From Bacillota bacterium (GTDB taxonomy: Bacteria > Bacillota > Clostridia > Oscillospirales > QAMX01): a stretch of 7,796 nucleotides of DNA. The notes below the pieces were generated by a model. The model was given only the letters and a program-made list of their open reading frames with translations. It was not told the DNA's origin and ran no database searches. Where the stretch lies: contig JAKPBM010000338.1 in assembly GCA_029778935.1 (NCBI GenBank), positions 1 to 7,796 on the forward strand, read 5' to 3'. A program made the position numbers and the translations under genes. Positions 1-4,888 of the stretch are shown here, one piece after another. Each line of letters begins with the position of its first letter. Positions within the stretch are counted from its first letter, which is position 1.

Positions 1-30
1 CCAGTAAGCGATATTGAAGCTTATCGGTTG

Positions 31-59
31 ATGACAAACACCGCCCGACCCTGTATAAT
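31..59 (+). promoter_or_regulatory. Sigma-A-type promoter of the small zinc-ribbon membrane protein gene
   Basis: The -35 box ATGACA (31-36) matches TTGACA at five of six positions. It is followed after exactly 17 bases by a perfect -10 TATAAT (54-59). Transcription would start near base 66, giving a leader of about 30 bases. GGAG (84-87) and AGAAGG (86-91) lie just before the ATG at 96. The spacing, near-consensus boxes and adjacent start codon support a housekeeping-sigma promoter; the function itself is inferred. Confidence 0.75.
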
Positions 60-95
60 ACGTGCAAGCGCAAACTTGATACCGGAGAAGGCTTT

Positions 96-350
96 ATGAA
101 AAAGATACTTTCATGGGTTCAATGGATCTCCTTCACTGTACTCCTTATCGATTGGACAATCATTGGCCTGAAATTACTGGACGGCAAGCATGATTTTGTC
201 CCGGCGGCGTATGTTGCGCTTGTCTGTTGGGTGGTTTTTTGCATTTGCCTGATTCTCAGAATCTTTACCTGCAAATGTCCATACTGCGGAAAACCGCGTT
301 TGACACGCGGGGAGTACTGTTCGCACTGCGGAAAGAAGATAGCGGAATAA
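96..350 (+). CDS. Small two-helix membrane protein with a C-terminal zinc ribbon
   Basis: The 84-residue protein starts with MKK and has two hydrophobic segments, at about residues 9-28 and 37-57, so it should sit in the cytoplasmic membrane as a hairpin. The C-terminal tail holds a CPYCG knuckle (C61, C64) and a CSHCG knuckle (C75, C78) ten residues apart, which is the four-cysteine pattern of a rubredoxin-like zinc ribbon. C59 adds a fifth nearby cysteine. By the positive-inside rule the Lys/Arg-rich ribbon is probably cytoplasmic. The start is supported by the GGAG/AGAAGG stretch 4-8 bases upstream and by a good promoter. It appears to be a single-gene unit, because a terminator follows 42 bases after the stop. 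I do not recognise the family. Similar zinc-ribbon plus membrane-helix proteins in Firmicutes are usually annotated as hypothetical, and no substrate or partner can be inferred. That it is a real gene is likely; the role is unknown. Confidence 0.8.
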   Translation: MKKILSWVQWISFTVLLIDWTIIGLKLLDGKHDFVPAAYVALVCWVVFCICLILRIFTCKCPYCGKPRLTRGEYCSHCGKKIAE

Positions 351-392
351 TTCCGGCCACGGACAACCGGAATGCGGGTATTCACACTTAGC

Positions 393-422
393 AAAGCTCA
401 GGGGATTTCCTCTGGGCTTTTT
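393..422 (+). terminator. Rho-independent terminator of the small membrane-protein gene
   Basis: In RNA the arm AAAGCTCAGGGG (393-404) pairs with CCTCTGGGCTTT (409-420) around the loop ATTT (405-408), with two G-U wobbles and no mismatch. The T run 418-422 overlaps the end of the stem. The wobbles become A-C mismatches on the opposite strand and the T run lies on the plus strand, so the structure is directional for the rightward gene ending at 350. Confidence 0.8.
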
Positions 423-446
423 CCTCTGTCAGCCCGGTGAAAGCCA

Positions 447-480
447 AAGGGAGAGAACTTCTAAACGAAGTCTCTCCCTT
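447..480 (-). terminator. Strong hairpin just beyond the carB-dapF stop, probable terminator
   Basis: AAGGGAGAGA (447-456) is perfectly complementary to TCTCTCCCTT (471-480). A second stem of CTTC (458-461) with GAAG (467-470) closes a five-base loop, leaving only A457 bulged. The hairpin lies 14 bases past the stop codon of the leftward gene. Read leftward, the tail is only moderately T-rich (TGGCTTTC), so it could act as a terminator or as a 3'-end stabiliser. With the rightward terminator at 393-422 it separates the two convergent units. Confidence 0.65.
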
Positions 481-494
481 GCCGAAGGCGCTCT

Positions 495-1331
495 TTACAC
501 TTCCACGTACCCTTCAAAAGCTTTCACCGCGTCGCCGGTCATATAGACGGCTTCGTCGGTGTACCGCACCAGCAGGGTGCCGCCCTTCAGACTTACGTTG
601 ATGTTGGCGTTCTTGTCGCAGTACCCAAGCTCCGCCGCGACGACCGCCGCCGCGCAGGCGCCCGTGCCGGACGCCATGGACTCGCCGCTCCCCCGCTCCC
701 AGATGCGCACTTTGAGAGTGTTCTTCGATACAACCTGGGCAAAGGCCACGTTCGTCCTCTCGGGGAACAAAGGCGCGTTTTCGATGGCCGGGCCCAAGCT
801 TTCCACGTCGAGCAAATCCACCTCGTCGCAGAACACCACGCACTGGGGGTTGCCCATGGACACGCAGGAGATTTCCATTTCCCGCCCGGCAATTTCCGCC
901 TTCCGCGCCAGCACCTTCGGGCCTTCCAAACGCACCGGCACCTTTTCGGGGGCAAACTCGGCTTTGCCCATATTGACGCGGACGGAATGCACCTTGCCGC
1001 CCCGTTCGTAAAGCGTTATGCGCTTGACGCCGCTTAACGTTTCGATGGACATCTCGTGCTTGGGCACGATGCCGTTATCGAACAGATACTTTGCCACGCA
1101 GCGGATGCCGTTGCCGCACATGGAGGCCTCGCTGCCGTCCCGGTTGAAAATGCGCATCTTCGCGTCGGCCGTCTCCGACGGTTCGATGAGGATAATGCCG
1201 CAGCCGCCAATACCCAGATTCCGCTCCGAAAGGTGCACGCTTAAAGATTCGGGGCTTTGGAGGGGCGTTTGCAGGCAGTCAAAGTAGATGTAGTCGTTGC
1301 CCGTGCCGTGGAGCTTGACAAATTTCAGCAC
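495..1331 (-). other. dapF: DapF-like domain of the fusion (residues 1068-1345) with altered catalytic residues
   Basis: This 278-residue stretch is as long as a free diaminopimelate epimerase, the PLP-independent enzyme that interconverts LL- and meso-diaminopimelate for lysine and peptidoglycan. It begins LKFVKLHGTGNDY and keeps the first catalytic cysteine (C1139 in MCGNGIRC). Expected substrate contacts are also kept: N1079, N1130 in NRDGSE, N1228 in GNP, N1261 in TNV, and E1279/R1280 in ERGSGE. Three positions depart from the pattern I know for the family. The second catalytic cysteine (ACGTG) is serine S1288 (ASGTG). The active-site histidine of GNPH is Q1230. The aspartate of the GADG/GGDG motif is C1111. 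I checked each codon on the raw sequence (669-671, 843-845, 1200-1202). Cys-to-Ser is expected to cripple normal two-base epimerisation, but Ser occurs naturally at this place in some members of the wider proline-racemase/DapF superfamily. It may be weak, altered in specificity, or non-catalytic. Confidence 0.85.
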
Positions 1332-4300
1332 CTGCCGCTCCTGCCGCATGCGGTTGATATCCACCAGCTCCGTGCTCTGCTGGGAATAGCGGCTCTTGAG
1401 GGTAAGCACCAATGCGTTGGCCGTGTCGATGGACGTCAGGCACGGAATGGCCCGTTCCACGGCCTTGCGGCGGATTTTGACGCTGTCTCGGGAGGGAATC
1501 TGCCCTTTGGACGACGTGGACACCACGTAGTCCACCTTGCCGCTTTCCAGATAGTCGATGACGTTAGGCCCTTCCTCGTGGAGCTTGCTGACCGTTTCCA
1601 CCGAAAGCCCCGCCCGCTGCAAAAGGGCCGCCGTACCTCTGGTGGCATAAAGCCGGAAGCCCAGGGCCGCAAAGCTTCTGGCCGTGTACACCACTTCCGC
1701 CTTGTCCACGTCCCGTACGCTAAACAGCACGCCGCCGGCGCGTTTCATGGTGTACCCCGCCGCCACCAGCCCCTTGTACATGGCCTCTTCCAGCGTCTTG
1801 CCAACGCCTAACACCTCGCCGGTGGACTTCATTTCGGGGCCTAAGAGCGTGTCCACGTCGGCCAGCTTCTCAAAGGAGAACACGGGCACCTTTACCGCCA
1901 CGTACGGCACCGTCTTATACAGCCCCGTGCCAAAGCCCATGTCCGCCAATCTTTCGCCCAGCATGCACCTTGTCGCCAAATCCACCATGGGCACGCCGGT
2001 GACCTTGCTGATGTACGGCACCGTGCGGGAGGAGCGGGGGTTAACCTCGATAACGTAGATTTGGTGGTCGTGGATGACGTACTGTATGTTGATAAGCCCT
2101 TTCGTTTTCAGCGCCAGGGCGATTTTCTTCGTGCATTCGACGATTTCGTCGGCCAGAGAGCCGATAAGGTTCCACGCCGGGTACACGGCGATGGAGTCGC
2201 CGGAGTGGACGCCCGCCCGCTCCACATGCTCCATAATGCCGGGGATTAGGATATCCTCCCCGTCGCAGATGGCGTCCACCTCGATTTCCACGCCCATTAA
2301 GTACTGGTCGATGAGAATGGGCGCGTCGGGGTGGGTTTCCAGAATCCGGCGCATGTACTCTTTTACGTCGTCTTCCCCGAAGGCGATGGTCATGTTCTGC
2401 CCGCCCAGCACATAAGACGGGCGGATGAGCACCGGAAAGCCCAGCTTCGCCGTGGCGGCAAGGGCTTCCTCCGCCGTCTTGACCGCCACGCCGGCGGGAC
2501 GCTTGATGGAAAGCCGCTCAAGCAGCGCGTCGAAGCGGTTTCTGTCCTCGGCCTCGTCGATGCTGTCGGCGCAGGTGCCCAAAATGGGCACGCCGGCTTT
2601 GTCTAAAAACTTGGTCAGCTTGATGGCCGTCTGCCCGCCGAAGGCTACGACGACGCCATAGGGCTGCTCCGTGCGGATGATGTGCATGACGTCCTCGGGG
2701 GTCAAAGGCTCAAAGTAGAGCCGGTCGCCGGTGTCAAAGTCGGTGGAGACGGTTTCGGGGTTGTTGTTGACGATGACCACCTCAAACCCCGCCTTTTTCA
2801 GCGCCCACACGCAGTGCACCGAGGCGTAGTCGAACTCGATGCCCTGCCCGATGCGAATCGGCCCCGAGCCGAACACAATCACGCGCTTTTTGCCGCTGTT
2901 GCGCTTTTCTATGTACGTTTTCGCGTGGTTTTCCCCTTCGCAGACGGAATAGAAATAGGGCGTTTCGTTTTTTTCCTCCGCCGAACAGTCGTGAACCATC
3001 CGGTAGGAATACTGCAGAGGGTTTGTCACCTTCTGCCCCGAAAGCCGCTCCAAAACCGCGTCGGGATAGCCGAGCTTTTTGCCCAGAAGGTAGTTTTCTT
3101 CCGTCAGGTTTCCGGGTAAACTCTTTTCAAACTCGGCCATTTTTTGCAGTTTTTCCAGAAACCACCAGTCAATTTTCGTCGCCTCGTAGACTTCCTTCTG
3201 GGAAATGCCGCGCTTAAAGGCTTCGAACACGACGAAAATCCGCCGGTCGTCGCAATTATGCAGCATCTGCCGGATTTCCTCATCGGTTTTTATTGCCAAA
3301 AGCGGCAAATTCAGGCTGTCCACGCCGATTTCCGCGCCGCGGATTGCCTTCATGAGCGCGTGCTCAAAGGAGGAGCCCAGGGACATGACCTCGCCGGTGG
3401 CCTTCATCTGGGTGCCCAGGGTGCGCTTGGCGTAGATAAACTTGTCAAAGGGGAACCGGGGCACTTTTACGACGATGTAGTCGGGCATCGGCTCGAAAAA
3501 GGCGTTTTTCTTGCCGGGCACGACGCCGGTAATCTCGTCCAGCCGGTAGCCCACGGCGATTTTCGTCGCCACTTTGGCAATGGGGTACCCCGTTGCCTTG
3601 GAAGCCAGCGCCGACGAGCGGGACACCCGGGGGTTCACCTCAATGATGGCGTATTCCCCCGTCGTGGGATGCAGCGCAAACTGCACGTTGCACCCGCCGA
3701 ACACGCCCAGCGCCTCCACAATTTTGAGCGCCGACTCCTTGAGCTTTGTTAGCTCCGCTTCCGAAAGGGATACGGCGGGGGCGACGACGATGCTGTCGCC
3801 CGTATGGACGCCCACGGGGTCCACGTTTTCCATGCTGCAGACGGCGATTTTGTTGGCACAGGCGTCGCGGATTACCTCAAACTCGATTTCCTTCCAGCCG
3901 GCCACACTTTTTTCAATGAGCACCTGCCCGATGGGCGAAACGCGGATGCCCGTGCCGGCGATTTCCTTCAGCTCCTCCGGAGTCGTCGCCATGCCGCCGC
4001 CCGTGCCGCCTAACGTAAACGCCGGGCGGACGATGACGGGGTAGCCGATTTCCTCCGCAAACTCCAGTGCGCCGGCCACCGTCGTGACCACCTTGGAGGG
4101 GATCACCGGCTCGCCGATGGAAACCATGGTGTCTTTAAACATCTGCCGGTCTTCGGCCTTGTCGATGGTTTCCGGCGTGGCGCCCAACAGCTTCACGCCG
4201 TATTTTTCCAAAAACCCTTCCCGGGCCAGCTGCATGGACAGCGTCAGCCCCGTCTGGCCGCCTAAGGTGGAAAGCACGCTGTCGGGCCGCTCTTTCTGGA

Positions 4301-4532
4301 TAATGCGCTTGACCGTCGGCAGCGTGAGCGGCTCTATGTATATTTTGTCGGCCATGGCCCTATCGGTCATGATGGTGGCCGGGTTGGAGTTCACCAGGAT
4401 GACTTCCAGCCCCTCTTCCTTTAAAGCCCGGCAGGCCTGGGTGCCCGCGTAGTCAAATTCCGCCGCCTGGCCGATGACAATCGGCCCCGAACCGATGACA
4501 AGCACGCGCTTGATGTCCTTGGACAAAGGCAT
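495..4532 (-). CDS. carB: Carbamoyl-phosphate synthase large subunit fused to a C-terminal diaminopimelate-epimerase-type domain
   Basis: A single uninterrupted 1345-residue frame. Residues 1 to about 1055 are a complete CarB, the cytoplasmic subunit that uses two ATP, bicarbonate and ammonia (from the CarA glutaminase) to make carbamoyl phosphate for pyrimidines and arginine. The first ATP-grasp half (about 1-400) shows GSGPIVIGQ, RPAFTLGGTGG (169-179) and the metal/nucleotide residues Q284, E298 and N300 in EVNPRVSRSS. An oligomerisation region (about 401-545) follows. The second ATP-grasp half (about 549-930) has GSGPIRIGQG, RPSYVLGGQ and EVNPRSSR (829-836). The MGS-like allosteric domain is about 933-1050. 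After a short charged linker, residues 1068-1345 are a full-length DapF fold. E. coli CarB is about 1073 residues, so neither part is truncated. The ATG at 4532 is preceded by AAGGAAG seven bases upstream. No carA lies next to it. The CarB function is near certain; the chemistry of the DapF part is uncertain. Confidence 0.96.
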   Translation of the reverse strand: MPLSKDIKRVLVIGSGPIVIGQAAEFDYAGTQACRALKEEGLEVILVNSNPATIMTDRAMADKIYIEPLTLPTVKRIIQKERPDSVLSTLGGQTGLTLSMQLAREGFLEKYGVKLLGATPETIDKAEDRQMFKDTMVSIGEPVIPSKVVTTVAGALEFAEEIGYPVIVRPAFTLGGTGGGMATTPEELKEIAGTGIRVSPIGQVLIEKSVAGWKEIEFEVIRDACANKIAVCSMENVDPVGVHTGDSIVVAPAVSLSEAELTKLKESALKIVEALGVFGGCNVQFALHPTTGEYAIIEVNPRVSRSSALASKATGYPIAKVATKIAVGYRLDEITGVVPGKKNAFFEPMPDYIVVKVPRFPFDKFIYAKRTLGTQMKATGEVMSLGSSFEHALMKAIRGAEIGVDSLNLPLLAIKTDEEIRQMLHNCDDRRIFVVFEAFKRGISQKEVYEATKIDWWFLEKLQKMAEFEKSLPGNLTEENYLLGKKLGYPDAVLERLSGQKVTNPLQYSYRMVHDCSAEEKNETPYFYSVCEGENHAKTYIEKRNSGKKRVIVFGSGPIRIGQGIEFDYASVHCVWALKKAGFEVVIVNNNPETVSTDFDTGDRLYFEPLTPEDVMHIIRTEQPYGVVVAFGGQTAIKLTKFLDKAGVPILGTCADSIDEAEDRNRFDALLERLSIKRPAGVAVKTAEEALAATAKLGFPVLIRPSYVLGGQNMTIAFGEDDVKEYMRRILETHPDAPILIDQYLMGVEIEVDAICDGEDILIPGIMEHVERAGVHSGDSIAVYPAWNLIGSLADEIVECTKKIALALKTKGLINIQYVIHDHQIYVIEVNPRSSRTVPYISKVTGVPMVDLATRCMLGERLADMGFGTGLYKTVPYVAVKVPVFSFEKLADVDTLLGPEMKSTGEVLGVGKTLEEAMYKGLVAAGYTMKRAGGVLFSVRDVDKAEVVYTARSFAALGFRLYATRGTAALLQRAGLSVETVSKLHEEGPNVIDYLESGKVDYVVSTSSKGQIPSRDSVKIRRKAVERAIPCLTSIDTANALVLTLKSRYSQQSTELVDINRMRQERQVLKFVKLHGTGNDYIYFDCLQTPLQSPESLSVHLSERNLGIGGCGIILIEPSETADAKMRIFNRDGSEASMCGNGIRCVAKYLFDNGIVPKHEMSIETLSGVKRITLYERGGKVHSVRVNMGKAEFAPEKVPVRLEGPKVLARKAEIAGREMEISCVSMGNPQCVVFCDEVDLLDVESLGPAIENAPLFPERTNVAFAQVVSKNTLKVRIWERGSGESMASGTGACAAAVVAAELGYCDKNANINVSLKGGTLLVRYTDEAVYMTGDAVKAFEGYVEV
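1329..1342 (-). promoter_or_regulatory. Possible internal ribosome binding site and GTG start for a free DapF-like protein
   Basis: Inside the fused frame, AGGAG (complement of 1338-1342) stands six bases before the in-frame GTG codon of residue 1068 (1329-1331). That is where an independent DapF would begin (V-LKFVKLHGTG instead of the usual M-KFTKMHGTG). The match and spacing are ideal for a Shine-Dalgarno site. It may be the relic of the original dapF start, or it may still be used for re-initiation. The alternative is chance, since Gln-Glu-Arg codons can easily produce AGGAG. Confidence 0.4.
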
Positions 4533-4539
4533 AGTTTTG

Positions 4540-4546
4540 CTTCCTT
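4540..4546 (-). promoter_or_regulatory. Ribosome binding site of carB-dapF
   Basis: Read leftward, AAGGAAG lies seven bases before the ATG at 4532-4530, so it decides the start. An ATG further upstream (4551-4549) is out of frame and has no comparable site. The chosen start gives a CarB N-terminus of normal length (MPLSKDIKRVLVIGSGP). Confidence 0.75.
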
Positions 4547-4578
4547 TCCATGCGGCTTAGTAGCCTTCCTGTTTTATG

Positions 4579-4605
4579 AAAAAATCGCCGGAATCGTTAC
4601 GGCGA
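4579..4605 (-). promoter_or_regulatory. Terminator-like hairpin in the carB leader, possible attenuator
   Basis: Read leftward, TCGCCG (4605-4600), a nine-base loop and CGGCGA (4590-4585) form a six-base-pair GC-rich stem followed at once by six Ts (4584-4579). This has the shape of an intrinsic terminator, and it lies between the predicted promoter (-10 at 4628-4623) and the start codon. It could attenuate carB expression, as is common for pyrimidine genes in Firmicutes. The stem is short, and I found no convincing PyrR-binding sequence, antiterminator or leader peptide, so regulation is only inferred. Confidence 0.4.
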
Positions 4606-4622
4606 AAGGGTTTTCAACGGGT

Positions 4623-4650
4623 ATTATACCACACCGGCGGTTTCCGGAAA
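4623..4650 (-). promoter_or_regulatory. Extended -10 promoter of carB-dapF
   Basis: Read leftward, TGGTATAAT (4631-4623) combines a perfect TATAAT with the TGn extension. A weak -35 TTTCCG (4650-4645) sits 16 bases further upstream, as often seen with extended -10 promoters. The AT-rich stretch 4661-4693 lies where an UP element would be. Transcription would begin near 4616, giving a leader of about 84 bases that contains the hairpin at 4579-4605. Confidence 0.65.
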
Positions 4651-4705
4651 AGGGGCCTGGCTGTATATTTACAAATAATAATAAATAAATTTTCATCGTG
4701 TTTTT

Positions 4706-4732
4706 CCCTTTGCTTGTGAATTTTGCAAAGGG
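4706..4732. repeat. Perfect 8-bp inverted repeat between the divergent promoters
   Basis: CCCTTTGC (4706-4713) and GCAAAGGG (4725-4732) are exact reverse complements separated by 11 bases. The centre lies upstream of both promoters, about 95 bases from the carB -10 box and about 66 bases before the kinase -35 box. This size and symmetry suit a dimeric repressor or activator, but no regulator gene is present in the window. No T run follows it directly in either direction, so it is unlikely to be a terminator. The rest of 4651-4784 holds only AT-rich and G/T-rich sequence in which I recognise nothing further. Confidence 0.4.
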
Positions 4733-4784
4733 GCGGGGGTGTATTTTTTGGCACAGGTACCGGCGGGGTTTTACGCTTTTTCGG

Positions 4785-4813
4785 TTGACTTATCCCCCGT
4801 TTGTTGGTATTAT
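4785..4813 (+). promoter_or_regulatory. Promoter of the kinase-rlmB operon
   Basis: The -35 box TTGACT (4785-4790) matches consensus at five of six positions. Exactly 17 bases later comes the -10 box TATTAT (4808-4813), preceded by TGG and so also an extended -10. A second TATAAT (4815-4820) is too far from the -35 box to be the main one. Transcription should start near 4820, leaving a leader of about 70 bases. Confidence 0.75.
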
Positions 4814-4839
4814 ATATAATATTGTAAGGTATATTATTG

Positions 4840-4862
4840 AAATCCGTCCAAAAGGCGGATTT
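4840..4862 (+). promoter_or_regulatory. Hairpin in the leader of the kinase operon
   Basis: AAATCCG (4840-4846) pairs with CGGATTT (4856-4862). CC (4848-4849) also pairs with GG (4854-4855) across an AAAA loop, leaving T4847 bulged. The tail TTTCCTTTCC is pyrimidine-rich but not a clean T tract, so it may be a weak terminator/attenuator or a 5' stabilising hairpin. It ends nine bases before the ribosome binding site. Confidence 0.4.
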
Positions 4863-4871
4863 CCTTTCCGT

Positions 4872-4878
4872 AAGGAGG
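4872..4878 (+). promoter_or_regulatory. Strong Shine-Dalgarno of the sugar kinase gene
   Basis: AAGGAGG (4872-4878) is the full consensus and stands ten bases before the ATG at 4889. The spacing is slightly long, but no other in-frame ATG/GTG is closer, so it fixes the start codon. Confidence 0.75.
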
Positions 4879-4888
4879 CTTTCTTGTA

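Noticed and set aside
119..394. 91-codon leftward frame opposite the small zinc-ribbon gene
   Set aside because: The opposite strand has a promoter, Shine-Dalgarno site, membrane helices, zinc ribbon and terminator; this frame has none of these.
1300..1400. Possibility that the fusion comes from a simple frameshift or missed stop in the sequence
   Set aside because: Both domains are in the same frame with intact sequence through the linker and no partial codon pattern. A point error turning a stop into a sense codon cannot be excluded without reads, so it is kept as a test in the fusion finding.
559..3752. Several rightward frames of 60-200 codons opposite carB-dapF
   Set aside because: They are complementary-strand shadows of a certain gene. 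None has a recognisable motif or ribosome binding site.
4606..4616. PyrR-binding or T-box-like element in the carB leader
   Set aside because: I looked for the conserved PyrR loop sequence and T-box core in the roughly 84-base leader and saw neither; only the simple hairpin with a T6 tail is supported.
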